Shown here one piece after another: positions 24,347 to 32,963 of a stretch of 64,000 nt of DNA. Position 1 is the first letter of the stretch, and each line of letters opens with the position of its first letter. Origin of the DNA: Schlegelella_A sp038231215 (GTDB taxonomy: Bacteria; Pseudomonadota; Gammaproteobacteria; Burkholderiales; Burkholderiaceae_C); assembly GCA_038231215.1 (NCBI GenBank), contig JBBRLS010000013.1, positions 21,409 through 85,408 on the forward strand. The letters are read 5' to 3'. A program made the position numbers and the translations under genes. Under the pieces are notes generated by a model that saw only the letters and a program-made list of their open reading frames with translations, searched no databases and was not told where the DNA came from.

Positions 24347-25561
24347 ATGTTCGAGCACGTCGAGCCATTCGGCGGCGATCCGATCCTGAGTCTCAACGAG
24401 GACTTCCAGAAGGATCCACGGCCGCACAAGATCAACCTGTCGATCGGCATCTACTTCGACGATGCCGGCCGGATCCCGGTGCTCGATTCGGTACGCCGTG
24501 CCGAAGCGATGGTGGTCGCGCGCAATGCGCCCAAGCCCTATCTGCCGATCGAGGGCGCGGCGAACTTTCGCGAGCAGGTGCAACTCCTCCTGTTCGGTAC
24601 GGAACAGGCAGCGTTGGCCGAGCGACGCGTGGCGACGATCCAGTCCGTGGGCTCGAGCGGCGGCCTCAAGGTCGGCGCCGATTTCATCGCCCGCTGGCTG
24701 CCCGGCAGCGAAGTCTGGGTGAGCGAACCGAGCTGGGAGAATCACCGCTCGATGTTCGAAGGCGCCGGCTTGGCGGTTCACACCTACCCGTACTACGACG
24801 CCGCGACCGGCGCGCTCGCCTTCGACGCGATGTGCAACCGCTTGCGCCGCATTCCACCAAAGAGCGTCGTGCTCGTGCACGCCTGCTGCCACAACCCGAC
24901 CGGCGTCGACCTCACGCGCACGCAATGGGACGCGCTCATCCTCCTGCTCTCCGAGCGCGATCTGCTGCCCTATCTCGACCTCGCCTACCAGGGCTTCGGC
25001 GACGGCATCGCCGAAGACGCGTACGCCGTGCGCGCGCTCGCTGCGGCGCGCGGCAAGGACGGCCGATCGATGTCGTTCCTCGTCGCCAACTCCTTTTCGA
25101 AGAGCATGAGCCTGTACGGCGAGCGCTGCGGCGCGCTGAGCGTCGTCTGCGCCGATGCGGGCGAGGCGGTCAACGTGCTCGGCCAGCTCAAGTTCACGGT
25201 GCGCCGCAACTACTCGAGCCCGCCGATCCACGGCGGCCAGATCGTCGCCGCCGTGCTCGGCGACGCGACGCTGCGCCCGGCCTGGGAGAGCGAGCTCGGC
25301 GCCATGCGCGAGCGCATCCGGGCCATGCGCGAGGCGCTGCATGCGACGCTGGTCAAGAAGATGCCGAGCCGCGACTTCGGCTACTTCCTGACCCAGCGCG
25401 GCATGTTCAGCTACACGGGACTTTCGCCCAGGCAAGTCGATCGGCTGCGCGAGGAGTTCGCGGTCTATCTGGTGCGCTCGGGCCGCTTGTGCGTGGCCGG
25501 GCTCAATGCCGGTAACGTCGAAGCGACGGGGCTCGCGATGGCGGCCGTGCTCGACGGCTGA
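24347..25561 (+). CDS. tyrB: Aromatic amino acid aminotransferase (AspC/TyrB type)
   Basis: Class I PLP aminotransferase making or degrading Tyr, Phe and Asp; 404 residues. The N-terminus DPILSLNEDFQKDPRP and NLSIGIYFDDAG are typical of the AspC/TyrB subgroup, HACCHNPTGVDLT gives the PLP-contacting Asn, and NSFSKSMSLYGERCGAL the PLP lysine. The C-terminal GMFSYTGLSPRQVDRL is also conserved. The ATG at 24347 is preferred over an upstream GTG in the spacer. TyrB and AspC cannot be separated with certainty from sequence. Confidence 0.92.
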   Translation: MFEHVEPFGGDPILSLNEDFQKDPRPHKINLSIGIYFDDAGRIPVLDSVRRAEAMVVARNAPKPYLPIEGAANFREQVQLLLFGTEQAALAERRVATIQSVGSSGGLKVGADFIARWLPGSEVWVSEPSWENHRSMFEGAGLAVHTYPYYDAATGALAFDAMCNRLRRIPPKSVVLVHACCHNPTGVDLTRTQWDALILLLSERDLLPYLDLAYQGFGDGIAEDAYAVRALAAARGKDGRSMSFLVANSFSKSMSLYGERCGALSVVCADAGEAVNVLGQLKFTVRRNYSSPPIHGGQIVAAVLGDATLRPAWESELGAMRERIRAMREALHATLVKKMPSRDFGYFLTQRGMFSYTGLSPRQVDRLREEFAVYLVRSGRLCVAGLNAGNVEATGLAMAAVLDG

Positions 25562-25583
25562 CCGCGTCGTCTCGAGCCCATGC

Positions 25584-25656
25584 TGTCATCCTGAGCGAAG
25601 CGAAGGATCCCGGCGTCTTGCACGCCGCGAGATTCTTCGCTGCGCTAAGAATGACA
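25584..25656. repeat. Dispersed palindromic repeat, copy D
   Basis: Arms tgtcatcctgagcgaagcga and an inverse ending aagaatgaca, between the convergent tyrB and yegD genes. It is an obvious candidate for a two-way terminator. Unlike copies A and B it does not enter either gene. Confidence 0.88.
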
Positions 25657-25660
25657 ACCG

Positions 25661-26959
25661 CTATGGGCCGAAGCGCCGCGCCGCGTGCAGCGCCAAGCCG
25701 GTGGCGACGCTCGCGAAGCGGTCGCCGCGCACCGGTCGGGCCGACGGGAACGCGCGCTGCAGACGATCGCCGAGCAGTCGAAGTCCGGTCGAACCACCGG
25801 TGAAATACAGAGCGGCGATGCGGTCGGCGCGAAGACCTGCCTGGGCTGCCGTCGTCTGCGCAGCGGCGACGATGCGGTCGAGGTCGGCGTCCAGCGCTTC
25901 CTGCGCCTGCGCTTCGTCGAACGTGGCGCGCAAGCCGGCCTCGACCTGGCCGAGGTCGATCGCCGTCGCGCCGCCTTCGGCGACCGTGATCTTGGCGCTT
26001 TCGGCGCGGCCCAGCAGGTCGTGGCCGAGCCGCTGCGTGACGACGCTCATCAGCCGCCGGTGCTGCGCCGCATCGGCGTAGAACGAGCGCATGCCGCGCA
26101 GCTCGGCAACGCGCGCCGGGTGGTAGACGGTGTTGATGAGATGCCATGTCGCGAGGTCGAAGTAGACGGCGCTCGGCACCTCGCGCGCCGGCGCGTCGGG
26201 CGTGGCCACGCCGAAGGCGCGGTAGCCGAACAGCGGCAGGACGCTCGCCAGCTCGACGCGACGGTCGAAATCGGTGCCGGCGATGTGCACGCCGTGGTTG
26301 GCGAGGATGTCGTCCTTGCGGTCCACCTTGCCAGACAGCAGCGGCCCGACGCGCACGATGGAGAAGTCCGAGGTGCCGCCGCCGATGTCGGCGACCAGCA
26401 CCTTCTCTTCGCGCTCGACGCTTTGCTCGTAGTCGAAGGCCGCGGCGATCGGCTCGTATTGAAAGGCGATCTCGCGAAAGCCGGCGCGTTTGGCGGCGGT
26501 CTGCAGCGCCGCCTGCGCTTGCGCGTCGCGGGCCGGATCGTCGTCGACGAAGAAGACCGGCCGGCCGAGCACGGCGCGGCCTATCGTCGCCCCGGTCTCC
26601 GCCTCGGCGCGGCGCTTCAGGTGCGCCAGGTAGGTGGCGACGACATCGAGGTAGCGGACGGCGCGGCCACCGCCGATGTCGGTCGTACGGTCGATCAGGG
26701 TGCTGCCGAGGATGCTTTTCATCGAACGCATGAGCCGGCCGTCGATGCCGTCGACGTAGGCGGCGACGGCGGCTCGGCCGAACTCGCAGCGCGGCTTCTC
26801 GTGCGCCTCGGCGTCGGCGGCGTAGAAGACGGCCGTCGGCATCGTCCGGTAGCCGGCCTCGAGCTCGATCAGGCGCATCGCGCCCCCGGCCTGCGGGATC
26901 GCGATGGCCGAGTTGGAGGTGCCGAAATCGATGGCGCAATAACCGGGAGCAGTCGGCAT
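25661..26959 (-). CDS. yegD: Hsp70-family protein YegD
   Basis: 432-residue actin-like ATPase-fold protein related to DnaK but lacking the substrate-binding domain. Phosphate-1 motif IDFGTSNSAIAI, phosphate-2 LVADIGGGTSDFSIV, adenosine motif ALYFTGGSTGLRLL. The length and the VKSILG-type loop (MRSMKSILGS) match YegD, a putative chaperone of unknown client. Start ATG at 26959. It diverges from the TPR protein gene and has TAGAAT 32 bases upstream. Confidence 0.92.
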   Translation of the reverse strand: MPTAPGYCAIDFGTSNSAIAIPQAGGAMRLIELEAGYRTMPTAVFYAADAEAHEKPRCEFGRAAVAAYVDGIDGRLMRSMKSILGSTLIDRTTDIGGGRAVRYLDVVATYLAHLKRRAEAETGATIGRAVLGRPVFFVDDDPARDAQAQAALQTAAKRAGFREIAFQYEPIAAAFDYEQSVEREEKVLVADIGGGTSDFSIVRVGPLLSGKVDRKDDILANHGVHIAGTDFDRRVELASVLPLFGYRAFGVATPDAPAREVPSAVYFDLATWHLINTVYHPARVAELRGMRSFYADAAQHRRLMSVVTQRLGHDLLGRAESAKITVAEGGATAIDLGQVEAGLRATFDEAQAQEALDADLDRIVAAAQTTAAQAGLRADRIAALYFTGGSTGLRLLGDRLQRAFPSARPVRGDRFASVATGLALHAARRFGP

Positions 26960-26990
26960 GACGGTCGCGAGGCCGGGGCAAGGGGGCGCG

Positions 26991-26996
26991 ATTCTA
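26991..26996 (-). promoter_or_regulatory. -10-like TAGAAT upstream of yegD
   Basis: Minus-strand TAGAATCGCGCC, identical over this stretch to the element before tRNA-Arg at 10253. About 32 bases from the yegD ATG; no good -35. Confidence 0.4.
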
Positions 26997-27065
26997 GGAC
27001 GCGTCGCATCGAGTGCGCGACCGCGCTATCCTTTTGCTTCGTCCGCTCACGATGAAAGGATCGGC

Positions 27066-27536
27066 ATGAACACCTCGCGCGTCCGCTTCCTGCTCGCCAC
27101 GCTGCTGCTGCTGGTCGCCAGCGCCGGCTCGGCCGCCGACCTGGCGCCCGCCGCCCCCGACAAGCTGACCCCCGCACGCGACAAGATCGCAGCCAAGGAC
27201 TGGCCGGCCGCCGTCGCCGAGTTGAAGAAGGTCAACGACACCGGCAACGCCAACTGGAACAACCTGATGGGCTACAGCCTGCGCAAGACAGGGTCGGCCA
27301 ATGCCGCCGAGTCCGAAAAGTTCTACAACGAGGCGCTTCGCATCAACCCCAGGCACAAGGGCGCGCTCGAGTACTCGGGCGAGCTCTATCTGATGACGGG
27401 CAACCTGCCGATGGCCGAGCAGCGCCTGGCGGCGCTCGACAAGGCGTGCTTCCTGCCTTGCGAGGAGTACCGCGATCTGAAGAAGGCGGTCGCCAGCTAC
27501 AAGGCCAACGGCAACAAATACGTCGGCGACTGGTAA
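27066..27536 (+). CDS. Exported tetratricopeptide-repeat protein
   Basis: 156 residues. Signal peptide FLLATLLLLVASAGSAA at the N-terminus. The mature part has two or three TPR-like helix pairs (WNNLMGYSLRKTGSANAAESEKFYNEALRINP, of which the pattern G-Y...A...NEALRINP is diagnostic, and GALEYSGELYLMTGNLPMAEQRLAAL). Two cysteines CFLPC near residue 128 could form a disulfide in the periplasm. Start ATG at 27066 with gaaagga upstream. A protein-protein interaction role is likely; the partner is unknown. Confidence 0.85.
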   Translation: MNTSRVRFLLATLLLLVASAGSAADLAPAAPDKLTPARDKIAAKDWPAAVAELKKVNDTGNANWNNLMGYSLRKTGSANAAESEKFYNEALRINPRHKGALEYSGELYLMTGNLPMAEQRLAALDKACFLPCEEYRDLKKAVASYKANGNKYVGDW

Positions 27537-27665
27537 ACCGGCCGGGCTTCTCCGACGTTGCAACGAATGCTGCGAACTGTTGCGCTTTCGGGCGCGTCAT
27601 TCGCGCATCGGCGCCATCGCGGCGGCCGATACTCGTTGACGCCAATGCTCGCTTCGGAGGGGCCG

Positions 27666-27881
27666 ATGAATCTGATGGCCGGTGCCCGCTGGTTGCTCGC
27701 GCTGACTTCGCGTCGCGCGTCACGCCGCCATGGCAGCGACCCGGCCGACATGGGCACCGCCTTCGGCCTCGACGCGATCACGACCCTCGAACCTCAGTCG
27801 CTCGACGACCCACCCGAACGCGACGCGGCGGCCAAGCCGACCCGCTTCGAGTCGCGCCTGCACCGCCGCTCGACGCTCTAG
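27666..27881 (+). CDS. Possible small basic protein of unknown function
   Basis: 71 residues from an ATG at 27666 preceded by a good ggagg 5 bases upstream. Basic N-terminal half (GARWLLALTSRRASRRHG), acidic and proline-rich middle (LEPQSLDDPPERD), ending RFESRLHRRSTL. No homology recognised. An extension to 27558 is open but lacks a Shine-Dalgarno. It may be real because it fills the gap between two genes with a clear ribosome-binding site, but high GC makes chance open frames common. Confidence 0.45.
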   Translation: MNLMAGARWLLALTSRRASRRHGSDPADMGTAFGLDAITTLEPQSLDDPPERDAAAKPTRFESRLHRRSTL

Positions 27882-27905
27882 GCTCGCGCCTCTCGCCGGG
27901 CGCGG

Positions 27906-28676
27906 CTAGATCTCGAGAATCCGCAGCGGGTCGTACCCAGCCGTCTCGCCGCGTCGCTCGTGGCCACGCGCATTGCAGACGACACGCGTCGAGCCGCCGG
28001 CGCGTGCGACGGCGTAGTCCTGCCGGCAGTGCAGGTGACCATGGATCCAGAGATCGGCGCGCGGGATCAGATCGTCGTCCGCATTGCAGAAGCTCGCCGT
28101 GCCGCTGCGCGCGCCGTAGCGCGGATCGGCGCTGCGCAGGCTGGGCGCGAAGTGGGTGATGACGACCGTGCGCTGCCAGCCGGCGGGCGAGCGCATCAGC
28201 TCGGTCTCGAGCCAGGCGCGACACGCCAGCGCTTCGGCGCGAACGGCCTCGACGTCGAACGTCCGATCGCCACAGCTCGCCCGCATCACGTTCATGAAAT
28301 AGGCACCGGCGCGCATCGCCTTGGCCCGGCCGGCGGCGCCGAACAGTTCGAAGTCGCTCCATCGCGTCGTGCCGAGCAGGCGAACGAGCCGGCCGCGGTC
28401 GTCTTCGACGATCAAGCTTTCGCGCTCGAGCATCGTGATGCCGAGATCGCTGCAACGCTGACGCAGCGCCTGCGGCGCAGTCTCGAGGTCGCGGCCATCG
28501 AACTCGTGGTTGCCGGCGACGAACACGACCGGCTGCGGCCAGCCGGCAAAGCGCTCGAGGCCAAGCCAGCCGCTGTCGATGTCGCCGCCGAGGACGAGCA
28601 GCTCGGCGCCGGGTGCGGGCTCGGGGTCGAACTGCTCGGTCTCGAGATGCAGGTCGGACAGCAACTGCAGCCGCAT
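27906..28676 (-). CDS. Metallophosphoesterase (calcineurin-like)
   Basis: 256-residue binuclear-metal phosphoesterase. All five blocks are visible: DLHLE at the N-terminus, GGDIDSGW, GNHEFDG, THFAPS and GHLHCRQD. Likely cytoplasmic, with unknown phospho-substrate. ATG at 28676, 48 bases downstream of the SEC-C protein stop on the same strand. Family members of this size with a GTTRWSDF loop are common in proteobacteria without assigned function. Confidence 0.92.
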   Translation of the reverse strand: MRLQLLSDLHLETEQFDPEPAPGAELLVLGGDIDSGWLGLERFAGWPQPVVFVAGNHEFDGRDLETAPQALRQRCSDLGITMLERESLIVEDDRGRLVRLLGTTRWSDFELFGAAGRAKAMRAGAYFMNVMRASCGDRTFDVEAVRAEALACRAWLETELMRSPAGWQRTVVITHFAPSLRSADPRYGARSGTASFCNADDDLIPRADLWIHGHLHCRQDYAVARAGGSTRVVCNARGHERRGETAGYDPLRILEI

Positions 28677-28723
28677 CGGTCTTGCGAGTCCTGCGTCGAC
28701 CTGCGATGCGGCTCGGCGCGCCC

Positions 28724-29464
28724 TCAGGCGCCCGCGCCGTGGCAGTGCTTGAACTTGCGCCCGCTGCCGCACGGGCAGGCGTCGTTGCGGCCCACTTTCG
28801 GTTCGGCGCGACGCACCGTCTCGACCTGGTAGCGCCGCGGTGCGGTCAGGTCGTAGAGCTCGCCAACGCAGGCGACGACCTCTTCGATCGCCTCGTCGAG
28901 CGTGGCGATCGGCCACTCCTTGGCGAGCAGCGCTGCGGTCGCTTCCTCTTTGTCGCCCTCGGCCGGGAGGAATCGATAGAGGCGCGTCAGCGTCGTCGCC
29001 ACGGCGTCGTCGTCCAGCTCGTACATCGCCGGGAAGATGCTGGCGGCGAACTCGAAGCCGGCGACCCATGGAAGGATCGCGCGCGTCGTCGCGTCGAGCG
29101 CCGGCGCGTTGGGTTCCGTAGACGCCGGGTCGGTCTCGGCCTCTTCGGGCTCGAGGATCAACGGATCGAAGCCACCGAATTCCGCCAGCGAGCGATTCAT
29201 CGCCGTATGGCGCCGCGAGATCAGTTCGCGGGCGCGCGACTGTTCCGGCGTCGGCTCGGCTTCGCCCCAGCGGTGGCCGCCGGCGTCGAAGACGTGCGGC
29301 AGCCAGCGCTCGGTGGCGATCAGCTCGGGCTGCACGATGACGCCGGCAAGAAAGCCGTCGAGCATGACCACGTCGAGCGGCTCGAGCGGCTCCGGAATGC
29401 CGGCGAGCAACTCGTCGAGCTCGGCGAACTCGGCGTCGCTCAGGTCCTGCGCCGACGCAGCCAT
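28724..29464 (-). CDS. UPF0149/YecA-family protein with C-terminal SEC-C zinc motif
   Basis: 246 residues from the ATG at 29464 (an in-frame GTG at 29503 would add 13). The N-terminal UPF0149 block is SDAEFAELDELLAG followed by LDVVMLDGFLAGVIVQP. The middle is a helical domain with an acidic insert. The C-terminus ends in NDACPCGSGRKFKHCHG, the SEC-C zinc-binding motif also found in SecA. YecA-type proteins associate with ribosomes or SecA in E. coli relatives; here the role is inferred only. It follows pckG by 72 bases. Confidence 0.9.
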   Translation of the reverse strand: MAASAQDLSDAEFAELDELLAGIPEPLEPLDVVMLDGFLAGVIVQPELIATERWLPHVFDAGGHRWGEAEPTPEQSRARELISRRHTAMNRSLAEFGGFDPLILEPEEAETDPASTEPNAPALDATTRAILPWVAGFEFAASIFPAMYELDDDAVATTLTRLYRFLPAEGDKEEATAALLAKEWPIATLDEAIEEVVACVGELYDLTAPRRYQVETVRRAEPKVGRNDACPCGSGRKFKHCHGAGA

Positions 29465-29536
29465 AGGAGGGCGCGACGGCGGCGCCGAGTCGGGGAGTGC
29501 CACGATGGGGGTGAGCGTGTATCGGCAGACGCCGGC

Positions 29537-31438
29537 TCAGCCGGCAAGCCGCGCCGCGATGCGCTGGCGCACCTCGGGCAGCTCCTCGGGCAGGCGGTAG
29601 GCGAGCTGGCGAAACAGCGCGTCGTGCAGCTCCAGCTCGCCGGCCCAGCTCGCGGCGTCGAGGTCGGTGACGCACTGGTAGCTCGCGCGGTCGAAGGCGA
29701 GTCCGGACCAGTCGAGGTCGTCGTAGCGAGGCGTCGTGCCGAAGGCGTTGAGCTCGCCCTGGGCGCGCCCTTCGACGCGGCGCACGATCCATTCGAGAAC
29801 GCGCATGTTCTCGCCGTAGCCGGGCCAGACGAACTTGCCGTCGGCTCCTTTCCTGAACCAGTTGACGCAGAAGATCTTCGGCAAGATGGCGCCGCGCGCC
29901 ATTAGCGTCGCGCCCAGGTCGAGCCAGTGACGGAAGTACTCGCTCATGTTGTAACCCATGAAGGGCAGCATGGCGAACGGATCGCGGCGCACCACCCCTT
30001 GGGCGCCGGTGGCCGCGGCCGTCGTCTCCGAGCCCATCGTTGCGGCCATGTAGACGCCCTCGGTCCAGTCGCGCGCTTCGGTCACCAACGGCACCGTGTT
30101 CGAGCGGCGACCGCCGAAGATGAAGGCATCGATGGGCACTCCCTGCGGCGAATCCCAGGCAGGATCGAGCGCGGGGTTGTTGGTCGCGGCGACGGTGAAG
30201 CGCGCGTTCGGGTGCGCCGCCTTGGCGCCGGTTTCGCGTGCCAGCGCCGGCGTCCAGTCGCGGCCCTGCCAATCCATGAGATGCGCCGGCGGCGACTCGG
30301 TCATGCCCTCCCACCACACGTCGCCGTCGTCGGTCAGTGCGACGTTCGTGAAGATCGTGTCGCGGCGCACGCTCGCCATGCAATTCGGATTCGTCTTTTC
30401 GTTGGTGCCCGGCGCAACGCCGAAGTAGCCGGCTTCGGGATTGATCGCATACAGGCGGCCGTCCTTGCCCGGCTTGATCCAGGCGATGTCGTCACCGATC
30501 GTCGTCACCGTCCATTTCCCAAGCGCCGGCGGCGGGATCAGCATGGCGAAGTTGGTCTTGCCGCAAGCACTCGGGAACGCTGCCGCGACATGGTGCTTTC
30601 TGCCCTCTGGCGAGGTGACACCGAGCACCAGCATGTGCTCGGCGAGCCAGCCGGGGTTGCCCGACGCCTTGTCGGCGGCAGCCCGGCCCATCACCGAGGC
30701 GATGCGCAACGCGAAGCACTTCTTGCCGAGCAGCGCGTTGCCGCCGTAGCCCGAACCGTAGCTCCAGATCTCGCGCGTTTCGGGATAGTGGACGATGTAC
30801 TTGGTGGCGCTGCACGGCCAGGCCACGTCCTTCTCGCCCGCGGCGAGCGGTGCGCCGACGCTATGCATGCATGGCACGAAATGGCCGTCGGCGCCGAGCA
30901 CGTCGAGCACCGGACGGCCCATCCGCGTCATGACCTTCATGCTCACGGCGACATAGGCGCTGTCAGTCAGCTCGACGCCGATGTGCGCGATGTCGGAGCC
31001 GAGCGGCCCCATCGAGAACGGCACGACGTACATCGTGCGGCCGCGCATCGCGCCCTTGAAGAGCGGCGGCGTGCCGTCGGCCTGGCCGGTCTGCAGCAGC
31101 GCACGCATCGCCGCCGGCGTCATCCAGTTATTGGTCGGGCCCGCATCTTCCTCGCGCTCCGAGCAGATGAAGGTGCGGTCCTCGACCCGCGCCACGTCGC
31201 TGGCGCTGCTGCGCGCCAGAAAGCTGCGCGGGCGCAATTCAGGATTCAGCTTCAGCAGCGTGCCGGCGGCGGCGAGCCGCGCGCACAGGCGCTCGTACTC
31301 GGCGTCGCTGCCGTCGCACCAATGCACGTCGCGGGCTTCGGTCAGCGCTGCCATCTCGCGCACCCATTCGGCGAGCTTGCGGTGGCGGACGTAGGCGGGA
31401 GGATCGAACGCCGTACCGTGCGCCAAGGGTCGGTTCAT
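29537..31438 (-). CDS. pckG: Phosphoenolpyruvate carboxykinase (GTP)
   Basis: Converts oxaloacetate and GTP to PEP, CO2 and GDP in gluconeogenesis; 633 residues, slightly above the usual 600-620. The P-loop FPSACGKTNFAML with the GTP-type active-site cysteine, PNCMASVRRDTIFTNVAL, and the FIFGGRRSNTVPLV guanine-specific segment identify the GTP rather than ATP class. ATG at 31438 with a purine-rich leader. Divergent from the TupA-like gene. Confidence 0.97.
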   Translation of the reverse strand: MNRPLAHGTAFDPPAYVRHRKLAEWVREMAALTEARDVHWCDGSDAEYERLCARLAAAGTLLKLNPELRPRSFLARSSASDVARVEDRTFICSEREEDAGPTNNWMTPAAMRALLQTGQADGTPPLFKGAMRGRTMYVVPFSMGPLGSDIAHIGVELTDSAYVAVSMKVMTRMGRPVLDVLGADGHFVPCMHSVGAPLAAGEKDVAWPCSATKYIVHYPETREIWSYGSGYGGNALLGKKCFALRIASVMGRAAADKASGNPGWLAEHMLVLGVTSPEGRKHHVAAAFPSACGKTNFAMLIPPPALGKWTVTTIGDDIAWIKPGKDGRLYAINPEAGYFGVAPGTNEKTNPNCMASVRRDTIFTNVALTDDGDVWWEGMTESPPAHLMDWQGRDWTPALARETGAKAAHPNARFTVAATNNPALDPAWDSPQGVPIDAFIFGGRRSNTVPLVTEARDWTEGVYMAATMGSETTAAATGAQGVVRRDPFAMLPFMGYNMSEYFRHWLDLGATLMARGAILPKIFCVNWFRKGADGKFVWPGYGENMRVLEWIVRRVEGRAQGELNAFGTTPRYDDLDWSGLAFDRASYQCVTDLDAASWAGELELHDALFRQLAYRLPEELPEVRQRIAARLAG

Positions 31439-31534
31439 GGAGGATTCGTCTCGCTCTTGGAGTGGACTGAGTGTAGCGGTCGCGAAACGGCCCTGCCGGG
31501 CGATCCCGGCCGCGACGACCGCAATAATCGGCCG

Positions 31535-32338
31535 ATGCTGCGACGCCCTTTTCTCATCGCTGGAGCCGCCTTTGTCGGTGCTCCCGAGGTGCGCGCGCAA
31601 GGCTCGCTTGCGACAACGCCGCCGCTCCGCCTCGGCGTCGACTATGCGCTCGTCGAGTCGGGGCTCGGGACCAGCTTGCAACGCGCATTTGGCGCCGACA
31701 CCGGGATCCCGGTCAAGATCGTCGCCGGACCCGCGACCGCGGTGCTCGAAGCGTTGAAAGATGGCGAACTCGATGCCGCGCTGACCAACGCGCCCCGCGC
31801 CGAAGCCGCGCTGGAGGAGCAAGGCCTCATCCACGACCGGCGCGCAATCGCGGTCGGCGAGTTCGTGCTCGTCGGCCCGATGCCGCGGGGGCGCGGCAAG
31901 ACGCCTGCGCCGAGCCAGGGCGGCGTCGAGGCCCTGGTGCGCATTCGTGACCTGGCCGTCGCCGCTCCGGACAGCCTGGTCTTTCTTTCCCCCGGCGACG
32001 GTTCCGGAACCCATCTCGCGGAGCAGGCGCTCTGGCGCGCCGCGGGCATCGAGCCGGTCGCCCCGTGGTACGTGAGCATGCCCGCAACCGGCGGCTTCGT
32101 CGCACGGGCGCGGGCGCGAGGAGCCTACGCGCTGGTCGAGCGCGGCGCCTGGGCGGCTGCCGGAGGGGTGCCGCTCGGCTTGCTGGCAGCAGGCGATCCG
32201 CTGCTTGCCGAGCCGGTGCGCGCGATGCGCGCGTTTCGCGCCACTCATCCCGCGGGCAAGATCTTCATCGGCTGGATCGCCGGCGGCCGTGGCCACGCCA
32301 TCGTCGCCTCGCACCGTGGCTACCGTCCGCCTGCCTGA
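31535..32338 (+). CDS. TupA-like tungstate/molybdate-type substrate-binding protein
   Basis: 267-residue periplasmic binding protein. The signal peptide FLIAGAAFVGAPEVRAQ is short. TGIPVKIVAGPATAVLEALKDGELDAALTNAP is the domain typical of TupA/extracellular PBP-like proteins, and FLSPGDGSGTHLAEQALW resembles the oxyanion-binding loop of TupA. No permease or ATPase gene follows; the next gene, 12 bases on, is a MOSC protein. Tungstate or molybdate binding is therefore plausible but not proven, and the transporter would have to be elsewhere. Confidence 0.8.
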   Translation: MLRRPFLIAGAAFVGAPEVRAQGSLATTPPLRLGVDYALVESGLGTSLQRAFGADTGIPVKIVAGPATAVLEALKDGELDAALTNAPRAEAALEEQGLIHDRRAIAVGEFVLVGPMPRGRGKTPAPSQGGVEALVRIRDLAVAAPDSLVFLSPGDGSGTHLAEQALWRAAGIEPVAPWYVSMPATGGFVARARARGAYALVERGAWAAAGGVPLGLLAAGDPLLAEPVRAMRAFRATHPAGKIFIGWIAGGRGHAIVASHRGYRPPA

Positions 32339-32350
32339 ACGAACGGATCG

Positions 32351-32938
32351 ATGAAGACCGGCACCGTCCTCGGCCTGAACGTCGCGCGCGCCCAGCCCGT
32401 TGCGATCAACGGCCGCAAGGTGATGACGGCGATCGGCAAGCGGGCGGTCGAGGGCGAACGTGCCGTCCTGCCGCTCGGCATCGAAGGCGACGAGCAGGCC
32501 GACCTGAGCGTGCACGGCGGCCCGGGCAAGGCTGTCTACGCCTACCCGAGCGAGCACTATCCGTTCTGGAAGACGGTGCGCGCGCAGGCCCAGGTGGCGT
32601 TGTGGGACGAGGAACTCCCGTTCGGCTCGCTCGGCGAGAACCTGACGCTCCAGGGCGTTGTCGAAAGCGATCTGTGGATCGGCGATGTGCTGCGCTTCGC
32701 GGGCTGCGAGCTGGCGGTCAGCGAGCCGCGATTCCCCTGCTTCAAGTTCGTCGCGGCGATGGGATTCAAGCATGCCGCCAAGCTGATGGTCGAGAGCGCT
32801 TGGTGCGGCGCCTACCTCGCGGTGCGCGAGCCGGGGACGATCGCGGCCGGACAGTCTTTCGCGCTCGTGCCCGGGCCGCGCGAGGTCGGCATCGTCGAGC
32901 TGTTCCGCGCCCGCATGCGCCGCTCGGCACAGGCTTGA
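32351..32938 (+). CDS. MOSC domain protein (YiiM-like)
   Basis: 195 residues. The beta-strand MOSC domain, characteristic of molybdenum-cofactor sulfurase C-termini and of YiiM, is visible as HGGPGKAVYAYPSEHY, LGENLTL and EPRFPCFKF with the conserved cysteine. Stand-alone MOSC proteins bind or pass sulfur or Moco. Placed 12 bases after a TupA-like binding protein, so the two are probably co-transcribed, linking molybdenum or tungsten uptake to cofactor handling. Confidence 0.92.
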   Translation: MKTGTVLGLNVARAQPVAINGRKVMTAIGKRAVEGERAVLPLGIEGDEQADLSVHGGPGKAVYAYPSEHYPFWKTVRAQAQVALWDEELPFGSLGENLTLQGVVESDLWIGDVLRFAGCELAVSEPRFPCFKFVAAMGFKHAAKLMVESAWCGAYLAVREPGTIAAGQSFALVPGPREVGIVELFRARMRRSAQA

Positions 32939-32963
32939 CGCGGGCGCGGGCGGGCACCGTGGT

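Noticed and set aside
29927..31534. N-terminal extension of the TupA-like gene through pckG
   Set aside because: The stretch is antisense to pckG; the signal peptide at 31535 fixes the true start.
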